Shown here: positions 23,356-30,845 of the stretch, in pieces
Layout: each line of letters begins with the position of its first letter
Position numbering within the stretch: the stretch's first letter is position 1
Assembly (NCBI RefSeq): GCF_018688355.1
Contig: NZ_CP061317.1
Location: forward strand, 1,496,091-1,560,090
Length of the DNA stretch: 64,000 nt
Direction: 5' to 3'
DNA from: Polynucleobacter sp. AP-Elch-400A-B2
Lineage (GTDB): Bacteria > Pseudomonadota > Gammaproteobacteria > Burkholderiales > Burkholderiaceae
Notes under the pieces: generated by a model
Seen by the model: only the letters and a program-made list of their open reading frames with translations
Database searches by the model: none
What the model was told of the DNA's origin: nothing
Translations under genes and position numbers: made by a program

Positions 23356-25851
23356 TTAGAACGGCTCGTATCCACCAGAGGAATATCCAACTGATCCCAT
23401 CGCCAAGTTGTCGAACTTTGTATATGGACCTTGCCAGCTTAAGCGCACAGTACCAATTGGTCCATTACGCTGTTTGCCGATAATGATCTCTGCCATACCT
23501 TTGTCTTGGGTTGTATCTGGGTGATATACCTCATCACGGTAGATGAACATAATTAAGTCGGCATCCTGCTCGATTGCACCCGACTCTCGCAAGTCAGACA
23601 TGATTGGGCGCTTGTTAGGGCGCTGCTCTAGGCCACGGTTTAACTGTGACAAAGCAACTACTGGACACTGCAATTCTTTTGCGAGCGACTTGAGTGAGCG
23701 CGAGATCTCAGAGATCTCTGTTGCACGATTCTCAGAACCTGAACCGCTCATTAACTGCAAGTAATCAATCACAACCAGACCAAGTGTTCCACCAAAGTTA
23801 CGCGCAATACGACGTGCACGGGCACGTAGCTCTAAACTTGATAAGGCACCTGTCTCATCAATCAAAATTTGGGTATTACTTAAACGCGCAATGGCATCCG
23901 TGACACGTGGCCACTCATCATCTTGCAGCTTGCCGGTACGCATACGACTTTGGTCAACGCGCCCTACCGAACCAAGTAAACGGGCTGCTAATTGCTCACC
24001 TGACATCTCCATTGAGAAAACAACGACTGGCAAGCCTTCAGCTAAGGCGACGTTCTCAGCGATATTGAGTGCAAATGCAGTGTTGTGGGTCACTACGTAA
24101 TCATTAGTTACATAAGTTCTGTCTGGGTGACTAACGGAGATACATTGAGCCTCAGTTACTCTGGATGGCTCGATACTTTTAAAGGTAATTCTGCGTTGGC
24201 GATCCCACGTTGATCTGAGTCTTTCCTTCTTTTCAGGCAAAGTAAATGCCTGGAAGCCAGGAGCAAAACTCATATTTAAAACGTAAGCCAAACGACCCTG
24301 CTTCTTCTCGCCTTTGTAAGTGTAGCTTGACTGTTTGTGCGCGATTGAGCAAAAACCGCCTAATGATCTAGCCAAAGAAGCCACGTCTTCTGATAGTTGC
24401 TTACTTGCAGTACAAAAACGAATAGATCCCCACTTCTCAATCCAGCCATCAGTGTCCATCAAACCCTGAAACAGCGCGACACGAGAAGTCTTATTCGCCT
24501 CGAGATAAGTCGCAGGAATATATTTATCAAAGTTTCTGCAACCGAGAACGCCTATATCTTGTAAGGCAGAGCGGAAGTAATTTGTTGGCACAGACTGACG
24601 TTGACCATTAGCAGCGAATCTGGCTTTTGAGACCAATCTCCAGTCATATGCGTTGGCATGAACCAACTCCATCTCATAGCCAGCTAGAGCATTCATGCGC
24701 TCAATGAGCTCAGGAGATTTAGTTGAGAACATCACGCTACCGTGAGACAAGGCCAAAGTTCCATCGCCGAGCAGTGCACCTAGTACCCAAGGGTTTATTG
24801 GCAATGCATTTGAGTGACCAAAATCACCTGAAACAGGATCTATCCACAGACGGTTCTTGTAGCGAACACAAGAAAGCATTTCCATTAAACGCGCAGTATT
24901 AATAACTTTGGGTGCATCCCAATCCCGATACATGACGCGCCAGAGATGCTCATCGCAGCACTCAGCTTCACGACCATCAGAGAAAGTGACTTTGTAAATC
25001 TGTTTAATACCTTGCGGATAGATACCGGTAACCATGGAATGCTGGCCATCCACAGAGGCAAGGCGATCGCCAAAACGCAAATCGCCCATCAGCTTCCAGC
25101 CGTCAACCGTTTTTACTTTGGCATCCAGTGGCTGCGCTTTACCCATCGACGGTCTACCAGCAACAATCACTAAGTCACCTTTTTGCAGACCGCTAGTTTG
25201 TTTATCTAGATCAATGAAGCCAGTTGCAATGCCGGTGATATCACTGCCACCTTGACGGTTGTAGAGTTCATCAATACGAGCGACAACAGTTTTAAGTAAT
25301 GGTTCGATCTCGAGGTAATCAGCTTTGCGACTACCCTCTTCACCGATTTGCAGAATGCGTGACTCCGCTTCATCCAAGAGCGTTCTTACAGAACGACCCT
25401 CTGGAACAAATGCAGAGTTCACAATGTTGTCAGACACTTCGATTAGGCGACGCAGAATGCTGCGATCACGAACAATGTCGGCATAGCCTTTAATGTTCGC
25501 TGCACTAGGCGTGCTTTGAGCTAATGAATTAAGGTAATCGATACCAACTAAGTCGCCACCCTGCTCGGACTTAACAGCCTCATGGACAGTAATGACGTCA
25601 GCGGGATGATTGTCGCCAACTAAACGCTGAATGACCTTGTAGATCAGAGCATGTTCAGGACGATAGAAATCTTTATCAGTTAACACGCCACCCAGGCGAT
25701 CCCAGGCTGTGTTATCGATCAGTAGACCGCCGAGCAAAGATTGCTCGGCTTCTACAGAATGCGGCGGTACTTTTAAAGCCTGCAAGGCTGCATCCCCAGA
25801 ACCCATCATGCCGGGATTCGACATAAGGGAACGTGAGCGGGATTCAGCCAT
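23356..25851 (-). CDS. dnaB: Replicative DNA helicase DnaB precursor containing an intein
   Basis: 831 residues before splicing. The N-terminal domain (PPHSVEAEQSLLGGLL) and the RecA-like domain are normal DnaB. The Walker A motif GRPSMGK-T is split after residue 238 by a 352-residue intein (239-590), and the C-extein resumes TAFALNIAENVALAEG through Walker B GLVVIDYLQLM. Removing the intein gives a 479-residue DnaB of usual length. The precursor cannot have a working P-loop until spliced. Last gene of the rpsF-priB-rpsR-rplI-dnaB run. Confidence 0.96.
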   Translation of the reverse strand: MAESRSRSLMSNPGMMGSGDAALQALKVPPHSVEAEQSLLGGLLIDNTAWDRLGGVLTDKDFYRPEHALIYKVIQRLVGDNHPADVITVHEAVKSEQGGDLVGIDYLNSLAQSTPSAANIKGYADIVRDRSILRRLIEVSDNIVNSAFVPEGRSVRTLLDEAESRILQIGEEGSRKADYLEIEPLLKTVVARIDELYNRQGGSDITGIATGFIDLDKQTSGLQKGDLVIVAGRPSMGKAQPLDAKVKTVDGWKLMGDLRFGDRLASVDGQHSMVTGIYPQGIKQIYKVTFSDGREAECCDEHLWRVMYRDWDAPKVINTARLMEMLSCVRYKNRLWIDPVSGDFGHSNALPINPWVLGALLGDGTLALSHGSVMFSTKSPELIERMNALAGYEMELVHANAYDWRLVSKARFAANGQRQSVPTNYFRSALQDIGVLGCRNFDKYIPATYLEANKTSRVALFQGLMDTDGWIEKWGSIRFCTASKQLSEDVASLARSLGGFCSIAHKQSSYTYKGEKKQGRLAYVLNMSFAPGFQAFTLPEKKERLRSTWDRQRRITFKSIEPSRVTEAQCISVSHPDRTYVTNDYVVTHNTAFALNIAENVALAEGLPVVVFSMEMSGEQLAARLLGSVGRVDQSRMRTGKLQDDEWPRVTDAIARLSNTQILIDETGALSSLELRARARRIARNFGGTLGLVVIDYLQLMSGSGSENRATEISEISRSLKSLAKELQCPVVALSQLNRGLEQRPNKRPIMSDLRESGAIEQDADLIMFIYRDEVYHPDTTQDKGMAEIIIGKQRNGPIGTVRLSWQGPYTKFDNLAMGSVGYSSGGYEPF
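24082..25137 (-). mobile_element. Class 3 intein with LAGLIDADG homing endonuclease, in the DnaB P-loop
   Basis: 352 residues, numbered here from Ala1. The first residue is Ala, so the normal Cys/Ser1 nucleophile is missing. Block B reads DEHLWRV with His64 (B:10) and Trp66 (B:12). Block F has Cys332 (F:4) in EAQCISV. The end is VVTHN with Thr350 (G:5), His351 and Asn352, and the +1 residue is Thr. Trp/Cys/Thr at these sites is the WCT signature of class 3 inteins, which start splicing from Cys F:4. Two LAGLIDADG helices are present: VLGALLGDG (118-126) and FQGLMDTDG (223-231), both with the acidic residue. Confidence 0.93.
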
Positions 25852-25889
25852 GAGGCTAGCGATTTAATAAAAAACCGAAGATCTAAAAC

Positions 25890-26342
25890 TTACGCTTGCT
25901 CGCCAACTACACGGATAGTAATGTCAGCCACTACATCGGTATGAACAGCAACCGCTACAGGGTGATCACCAACCATCTTCAACGGGCCAGTAGGCATACG
26001 TACAGAAGCTTTTTCGATTACAAAGCCTTTGGCTTTCAAAGCATCAGCGATGTCATGGTTGGTTACAGAACCAAACAAACGACCGTCAACGCCTGCTTTT
26101 TGACCGATTTCAAGAACCAAGTCTTTGAGCTTTGCGCCAACCGCTTCAGCGGCAGCCAACTTCTCAGCAGCCAGCTTCTCCAACTCAGCACGACGTACTG
26201 CAAAGTCGGCGATGGCTGTTTCAGTTGCACGACGAGCTTTACGTTGTGGGATTAGGAAATTACGAGCATAACCGTCTTTAACACGAACGATGTCACCGAG
26301 GTTGCCCAGGTTAATTACTTTTTCTAAAAGAATGATTTGCAT
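25890..26342 (-). CDS. rplI: 50S ribosomal protein L9
   Basis: 150 residues from the ATG at 26342 (the longer frame to 26405 overlaps rpsR without homology). The N-terminal signature MQIILLEKVINLGNLGD and VKDGYARNFLIPQ is that of L9, followed by the long central helix and a C-terminal domain (VDGRLFGSVTNHDIADAL). Lies 13 nt after rpsR. Confidence 0.97.
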   Translation of the reverse strand: MQIILLEKVINLGNLGDIVRVKDGYARNFLIPQRKARRATETAIADFAVRRAELEKLAAEKLAAAEAVGAKLKDLVLEIGQKAGVDGRLFGSVTNHDIADALKAKGFVIEKASVRMPTGPLKMVGDHPVAVAVHTDVVADITIRVVGEQA

Positions 26343-26355
26343 TGAGGGCTCCCAA

Positions 26356-26628
26356 TTATTTCTTGTGTTGATCGGAGAATGGCAACAAAGCCAAGTAACG
26401 GGCACGCTTGATAGCAGTGTCTAACTGACGCTGATATTTAGCTTTTGTGCCTGTTAAACGTGCAGGAGTGATCTTGGCGTTTTCGCCAATGAAGTCCTTC
26501 AATGTGTCTACATCTTTGTAGTCAATCTGTTCTACGCCAGCAACAGTGAAACGGCAATAACGCTTACGCTTGAACAATGGGTTCTGAGCTGGTTTCTTTT
26601 TGAAATCGGGTTTCTTTCCAAACGCCAT
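26356..26628 (-). CDS. rpsR: 30S ribosomal protein S18
   Basis: 90 residues. Core KRYCRFTVAGVEQIDYKDVDTL and ITPARLTGTKAKYQRQLDTAIKRARYLALLPF is S18. The N-terminus has ~15 extra lysine-rich residues compared with the E. coli protein, common in betaproteobacteria. S18 pairs with S6, encoded two genes upstream, on the small subunit platform. Confidence 0.97.
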   Translation of the reverse strand: MAFGKKPDFKKKPAQNPLFKRKRYCRFTVAGVEQIDYKDVDTLKDFIGENAKITPARLTGTKAKYQRQLDTAIKRARYLALLPFSDQHKK

Positions 26629-26641
26629 GATGATTTCCTCT

Positions 26642-26935
26642 TTAATTTTTCAATTGAATATGGATGATATGGAAAACAAGTCTTTGATTACGTAGAGTCT
26701 TGGGTGCTAAGAATCCTTCAAACACTGCCTCGGCTCCTAAATCCATTTGCTCTAAGCCCTTTTGTATCGGACCAATTGCTATGGCTTCAACACTCATCTG
26801 AATTTTCCTAGCCACTCCTACCTCGTTTACTTCGCCGCTATGTTCTAGCTGGCAATGCATCACCGGTATTCCTGCTGGTGTAAATCGAATCGCGTCTTTA
26901 GATACCAAGAATGCAGTTAGGGTGAAATGATTCAA
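26642..26935 (-). CDS. priB: Primosomal replication protein N (PriB)
   Basis: 97 residues with the single OB-fold of PriB: MNHFTLTAFLVSKDAIRFTPAG, then MHCQLEHSGEVNE and VFEGFLAPKTLRNQRLVFHI. It starts with TTG at 26935, with GGAG about 7 nt upstream. PriB stabilises PriA at stalled forks and promotes DnaB reloading, which fits its place between S6 and S18 in the operon that ends with dnaB. Confidence 0.9.
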   Translation of the reverse strand: MNHFTLTAFLVSKDAIRFTPAGIPVMHCQLEHSGEVNEVGVARKIQMSVEAIAIGPIQKGLEQMDLGAEAVFEGFLAPKTLRNQRLVFHIIHIQLKN

Positions 26936-26994
26936 CGCCGCTCCGTCACTCTGATACGTTTTCTAGTCTGTGTATTCCTCTTCAAATTTCTAAC

Positions 26995-27369
26995 TTAAGC
27001 CGCTACTACAGGAGCGTCGGATTGAGCTGATTTGCGCGCTTCTTCACGTTGCACTTCTTTCATCATGATGGAAGGCTCTGTTTCAGCTTTCTTCGTCTTG
27101 ATGATGAGGTGACGCAAAACAGCATCGTTAAATTTGAATGCGTGCTCGAGCTCGTCCAGAGTTTTCTGGTCGCACTCAATATTCATGCAAACGTAATGGG
27201 CTTTAGCAAGTTTGTCGATCATGTAAGCCATCTGACGACGACCCCAATCTTCCATACGATGAATTTTGCCGCCAGCAGCAGCTAATGTCGCTTTGTAGCG
27301 ATCGATCATCGCAGGCACTTGCTCGCTTTGGTCCGGGTGGACGATAAAGACGATTTCATAATGACGCAT
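26995..27369 (-). CDS. rpsF: 30S ribosomal protein S6
   Basis: 124 residues. MRHYEIVFIVHPDQSEQVPAMIDRY start, GRRQMAYMIDKLAKAHYV and AVLRHLIIK are typical of S6, with an acidic, Ala-rich tail. AAGGAG precedes the ATG. First gene of rpsF-priB-rpsR-rplI-dnaB. Confidence 0.97.
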   Translation of the reverse strand: MRHYEIVFIVHPDQSEQVPAMIDRYKATLAAAGGKIHRMEDWGRRQMAYMIDKLAKAHYVCMNIECDQKTLDELEHAFKFNDAVLRHLIIKTKKAETEPSIMMKEVQREEARKSAQSDAPVVAA

Positions 27370-27406
27370 CTAACACTCCTTAAGGATAAAGTCACCTGGG
27401 CGTCTT

Positions 27407-27434
27407 GCTAACTTCCGATGGTTTTAAAGTTAGC
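27407..27434 (-). promoter_or_regulatory. Hairpin in the rpsF leader
   Basis: A perfect 8-bp stem GCTAACTT/AAGTTAGC with a 12-nt loop, about 38 nt before the rpsF start. In many bacteria an S6:S18-binding structure lies here and represses the operon. I cannot confirm the conserved CCG element of that motif, so this is only a candidate. Confidence 0.4.
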
Positions 27435-27502
27435 GCCAGTGTGACAAGGTAGTAACAAATTGTAGATAAAACTAACTACACATATTTACAGCTTTTAAGT
27501 CC

Positions 27503-28576
27503 TCACCGTATTTCAGGTAAGTCCGCTATTCTAGCAAAAAAATCCTGCCAAGTCAGGGGTTTACCTGCTTTATTTGCCTGCTTTGAGGCATTTAGAGCCA
27601 ATTGAAGGGCAATTCTGGCTCTAGGTGCAGTCAGAGCCCCCGAAGCATGGCATCCGGGCGCGTCTGCCTCGGGAATGTTGTGCAAAGTAGTCCCAGCACC
27701 CGTTCTAGTTGTTCTGACCAAAGCAATACCCTGAGCCATCGCCTGGTTCAAAGGTTTGATCCAGTCATCATGAAAGCCGCCCTGCCCGGAACCAGCAAGC
27801 ACAAAGCCCTGAACGGCGCTACTAAGCCAATGTGAGATAGTTTCAGGACGAGCACCCGCATGACTAGTCAGAATTTCCACCCAAGGCCACTCGCCCTCCT
27901 GGGGAATAGGTAAATCTTCATTCCAGGCTGCTTGAATAGCCTTCACCCCAGATAGCCAAGAGGGATTAATTAGGCTCACCGAACTTGATGGGGAATTCTG
28001 TAATGGTGCATTAAGGGCTGTAGCATGACGCTTAGCTAATTCCATCGCCAGACATCCGCGCCCGTCTATCACTGCATAAATTCCGCCAGGACAGTTATCA
28101 ATGGGCGTGGAAGCCCAGCGCAAGGCGTCCAATAAATTAGAGGGTCCATCGGCTCCAGGCACATTGCTCGGGAGCATGGCCCCAGTCAAAATAACCCTCT
28201 TAGACTGAGTATGAGCTAACTTTCCGCAAGTTACCTGCAAAAATAAGCCCGTTTCCTCAATCGTATCGGTGCCGTGGGTAATCACAATACCCCTCACAGA
28301 AGCATCCAACAGAGCCTCTCTTACAGCAAGCCCGAGCGCGGTGAGGTGAATGTCAGTCAGATTGCGGCTGTTGATATTGGCCAGTTGACGCGAAACCAGC
28401 TTGACCCCTGCAGGCACCACCGACTGAATCTGCGCCACCAATGTATCAACCCCTACTTGGCCAGCTTGGTATTGATGGGGATTTTCTGGGTTTGGTGCCA
28501 GGCCAGCAATGGTGCCACCCATACCCAAAACCAGGAGATGGGGAGTATTTTCAGAAATACTATGATTTGAGGTCAT
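27503..28576 (-). CDS. Cytoplasmic-type L-asparaginase
   Basis: 357 residues from the ATG at 28576 (the frame to 28693 would cross the lexA promoter). The first catalytic Thr is in LVLGMGGTIAG and the second in ITHGTDTIEET, with RVILTGAMLPSNVPGADGPSNLL between them and the catalytic Lys. No signal peptide, so a type I cytoplasmic enzyme is likelier than a periplasmic one. It hydrolyses asparagine to aspartate and ammonia. Divergent from lexA. Confidence 0.9.
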   Translation of the reverse strand: MTSNHSISENTPHLLVLGMGGTIAGLAPNPENPHQYQAGQVGVDTLVAQIQSVVPAGVKLVSRQLANINSRNLTDIHLTALGLAVREALLDASVRGIVITHGTDTIEETGLFLQVTCGKLAHTQSKRVILTGAMLPSNVPGADGPSNLLDALRWASTPIDNCPGGIYAVIDGRGCLAMELAKRHATALNAPLQNSPSSSVSLINPSWLSGVKAIQAAWNEDLPIPQEGEWPWVEILTSHAGARPETISHWLSSAVQGFVLAGSGQGGFHDDWIKPLNQAMAQGIALVRTTRTGAGTTLHNIPEADAPGCHASGALTAPRARIALQLALNASKQANKAGKPLTWQDFFARIADLPEIR

Positions 28577-28602
28577 TTCTATATTATCCACCTCTAAATT
28601 GC

Positions 28603-28631
28603 TTGAAAATTCAAATACTGCTGTATACAAT
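28603..28631 (+). promoter_or_regulatory. lexA promoter placing the start site at or next to the ATG
   Basis: TTGAAA (28603-28608), a 17-bp spacer and TACAAT (28626-28631). Transcription should begin near 28637-28639, that is at the lexA ATG (28638). No ribosome-binding site is visible before the ATG. Confidence 0.6.
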
Positions 28632-28636
28632 CCCAG
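28621..28636 (+). promoter_or_regulatory. SOS (LexA) box of lexA
   Basis: CTGT-N8-CCAG (28621-28636), one mismatch from CTGT-N8-ACAG, covering the -10 element and ending 1 nt before the lexA ATG. A wider repeat ATACTG...CAGTAT (28615-28620 / 28634-28639) surrounds it. LexA bound here would block its own promoter. Confidence 0.6.
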
Positions 28637-28637
28637 T

Positions 28638-29357
28638 ATGGATATAAATACAGTCGATTTTCCAGAGGAGCTGACTGCCCTCCCCAAACTCACCTCACGT
28701 CAAAGTGAGATTTTGGAATTGATTACCAAGGCCATCGATGAAAGTGGTTCGCCACCTACGCGCGCTGAAATTGCGACGCAACTGGGCTTTGCTTCTGCCA
28801 ACGCTGCTGAAGAGCACTTACGCGCATTAGCAAAAAAAGGGTATATCGAACTGACACCGGGAACTTCACGTGGCATTCGCATTCCACAACGATTTAATCA
28901 AACACATAATCCCAATAAATATCGCCAAATGTCATTGCCTTCTGGCGCGCTTCAGCAACTGACACTGCCACTCATTGGTCGTGTTGCAGCGGGCTCTCCA
29001 ATCATGGCTGTTGAGCACATTGAAAAACAAGTGCCAATTGATCCAAGCTTGTTTAGCAAAGGTGCTGACTACTTACTCAAGGTGGTTGGGATGAGCATGC
29101 GTGATGCTGGTATTTTGGATGGTGACTATCTCGCAGTGCGAAAAACTTCTGAGGTTCGTAACGGCGATATCGTGGTTGCGCGCTTAGATGATGAAGTTAC
29201 AGTAAAACGTTGGAACCAAAAGAAAACTGCGTATGGCATGGTGATTGAATTACAAGCCGAGAACCCAGACTTCAAAAATATTTTGGTAGATAAACACCAA
29301 CCGAACTTTGCAGTTGAAGGACAAGCAGTTGGCCTCATTAGGGCTGGCGGACTATAA
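28638..29357 (+). CDS. lexA: SOS repressor LexA
   Basis: 239 residues from the ATG at 28638. N-terminal winged helix LTSRQSEILELITKAI and GSPPTRAEIATQLG, then a longer linker than in E. coli (which has 202 residues). The autocleavage bond is A118-G119 in RVAAGSPIMA, with catalytic S153 (VGMSMRDAGI) and K190 (VTVKRW). RecA-stimulated self-cleavage derepresses SOS genes. The promoter and SOS box lie immediately upstream. Confidence 0.97.
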   Translation: MDINTVDFPEELTALPKLTSRQSEILELITKAIDESGSPPTRAEIATQLGFASANAAEEHLRALAKKGYIELTPGTSRGIRIPQRFNQTHNPNKYRQMSLPSGALQQLTLPLIGRVAAGSPIMAVEHIEKQVPIDPSLFSKGADYLLKVVGMSMRDAGILDGDYLAVRKTSEVRNGDIVVARLDDEVTVKRWNQKKTAYGMVIELQAENPDFKNILVDKHQPNFAVEGQAVGLIRAGGL

Positions 29358-29371
29358 GCCCCGACCCCTTA

Positions 29372-29401
29372 AGCAAAAGGCCTCGTTAGAGGCCTTTTGC
29401 T
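29372..29401. terminator. Terminator after lexA, usable in both directions
   Basis: AGCAAAAGGCCTC / GAGGCCTTTTGCT with a 4-nt loop, a 13-bp perfect stem between the converging lexA and lipoprotein genes. Confidence 0.9.
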
Positions 29402-29424
29402 ATTGCTCGCCAATATAACTATTG

Positions 29425-29886
29425 TTATTTCTTAGTAGGCGCAACTACGTTTGCATTCTTAGGGGATGCAGTAATAGTGATGATTGTCTTTGGGCCAGTG
29501 AATGGACCTTCATTTAATTCTACGGTTGAGGTGCGATCACCTTTAGTGAAAACCAAAATACTGGTTTTTGATTTCACTGCACTCACGGTAGTCCAACCCA
29601 CTTTGGGATACTCGGCTTGGAAGAATGCATAAATATCTGTTGGGGTTTGCACGCCAGATAAAACTACGCGCCCAACCCAGTTATCGCCACGACCAATAAT
29701 CAGTGAATCAGAGCCAATCATTTTTGATGCAGCCGGTAATGGCATATCGCCCAAAAGTTGCGATTGAATTTCCTGAACTTCACTAGGCGTACCTGTTGGA
29801 GAGTCACCGGAAGATGCGCACGCTGCTAGCAGCATAGATAGCGCAAAAGCTAATGAAAGTTGCTGAACTTGTTTAAGTTGGATCAT
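29425..29886 (-). CDS. Hypothetical lipoprotein
   Basis: 153 residues. Lipoprotein signal: LSLAFALSMLLAACASSG with lipobox LLAAC, lipidated Cys near residue 23. The mature domain (about 60-145) alternates beta-like segments (SLIIGRGDNWVGRVVLSG, TDIYAFFQAEYPKVGW, TSILVFTKGDRTSTVEL) and ends in a Lys-rich tail. No family recognised. Position after tRNA-Cys suggests it sits in the downstream part of the pgsA-tRNA transcription unit or has its own promoter. Confidence 0.7.
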   Translation of the reverse strand: MIQLKQVQQLSLAFALSMLLAACASSGDSPTGTPSEVQEIQSQLLGDMPLPAASKMIGSDSLIIGRGDNWVGRVVLSGVQTPTDIYAFFQAEYPKVGWTTVSAVKSKTSILVFTKGDRTSTVELNEGPFTGPKTIITITASPKNANVVAPTKK

Positions 29887-29916
29887 CTTCTTGCCCTGGT
29901 AATCAATCTACATTAC

Positions 29917-29990
29917 TGGAGGCGCGTGAGGGAATCGAACCCCCGTACGAAGCTTTGCAGGCTCCTGCCTAACCACTCGGCCAACGCGCC
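29917..29990 (-). tRNA. tRNA-Cys (GCA)
   Basis: 74 nt including an encoded CCA. Acceptor GGCGCGT/ACGCGCC, anticodon loop CTGCAAA with anticodon GCA, T-arm GGTTCGATTCC. Lies 50 nt downstream of tRNA-Gly, as in the pgsA-glyW-cysT order of E. coli. Confidence 0.97.
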
Positions 29991-30003
29991 ATATGCTTGA
30001 ATC

Positions 30004-30034
30004 AAAAATGGGAAGCTTTTTTAGGGCTTCCCAT
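30004..30034 (-). terminator. Hairpin with U-tract between tRNA-Gly and tRNA-Cys
   Basis: On the minus strand ATGGGAAGC pairs with GCTTCCCAT (30026-30034 / 30008-30016) around a 9-nt loop, followed by TTTTT. It looks like an intrinsic terminator placed inside the tRNA pair. Alternatively it helps processing. Confidence 0.6.
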
Positions 30035-30040
30035 CGAACT

Positions 30041-30116
30041 TGGAGCGGGAAAGGAGGTTCGAACTCCCGACCTATACCTTGGCAAGGTATCGCTCTACCA
30101 GCTGAGCTATTCCCGC
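30041..30116 (-). tRNA. tRNA-Gly (GCC)
   Basis: 76 nt with encoded CCA. Acceptor GCGGGAA/TTCCCGC, D-arm GCTCAGCTGGTAGAGC, anticodon loop TTGCCAA with anticodon GCC, T-arm GGGAGTTCGAACCTCC. Follows pgsA on the same strand. Confidence 0.98.
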
Positions 30117-30233
30117 ATAACAGGGCAACAGTTTAGCAAACAATTGGAGGGAGCGCATGAATTACGAAGAAGACTCCCTACTCACGGGACTGATGCTTAC
30201 AGCAGACCCTTATCAGCCATAGGCTTGTGGACA

Positions 30234-30809
30234 TTACTCGATTTTATCAACTAGCTGAGGCAAGGCCTTTTTCATGTAATAGAACATGGACCAAAGTGTC
30301 AAAAAGGATGCAATCCAGATTAACCAAGTGCCGACTTGTGCGCAATTCAACCAGCCAAATATAGTGTCGTTCAACAATAAAAATGGAATCGCCACAAGTT
30401 GAGCCGTTGTCTTGAGTTTGCCGACCATATGCACAGCAACGCTTTTTCCGGCACCCAAGAGCGCCATCCATTCTCTTAGTGCTGAGATAGTAATTTCACG
30501 TCCAATAATGATGAGGGCAACCCAAACCTGTACACGATCCATATTGAGAAGAACCAACAATGCAGCAGCAACAATCAACTTATCTGCTACCGGGTCTAAG
30601 AATTGACCAAACGCCGACTCTTGTTTCATTTTGCGCGCTAAGTAACCATCCAACCAGTCAGTAGCTGCTGCAAAAACAAAAATGACTGTGGCTGTGAGAT
30701 TCTTTTCAAAAGGAGTTAGCCAGCTATTGGGCAAATAGAACACTGCGACAACAAGCGGGATTGCGGCAACGCGCAACCAGGTCAGGGCAATGGGTAAATT
30801 AAACGGCAT
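30234..30809 (-). CDS. pgsA: CDP-diacylglycerol-glycerol-3-phosphate 3-phosphatidyltransferase
   Basis: 191 residues from the ATG at 30809. A frame to 30845 starts at TTG against the uvrC stop and adds 12 residues, so it is possible but less like the family. Multi-span inner-membrane enzyme with the CDP-alcohol motif DWLDGYLARKMKQESAFG and FLDPVADK. It makes phosphatidylglycerol phosphate. The uvrC-pgsA-tRNA-Gly order is shared with E. coli. Confidence 0.95.
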   Translation of the reverse strand: MPFNLPIALTWLRVAAIPLVVAVFYLPNSWLTPFEKNLTATVIFVFAAATDWLDGYLARKMKQESAFGQFLDPVADKLIVAAALLVLLNMDRVQVWVALIIIGREITISALREWMALLGAGKSVAVHMVGKLKTTAQLVAIPFLLLNDTIFGWLNCAQVGTWLIWIASFLTLWSMFYYMKKALPQLVDKIE

Positions 30810-30845
30810 AACTGAAGCATAAACCAATGCGAGTGAGCTGGGCAA

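Noticed and set aside
23356..25851. dnaB as a pseudogene or two fused genes because of its 831-residue length
   Set aside because: The extra 352 residues form a complete intein with splicing blocks at exact boundaries; the exteins join into a normal DnaB.
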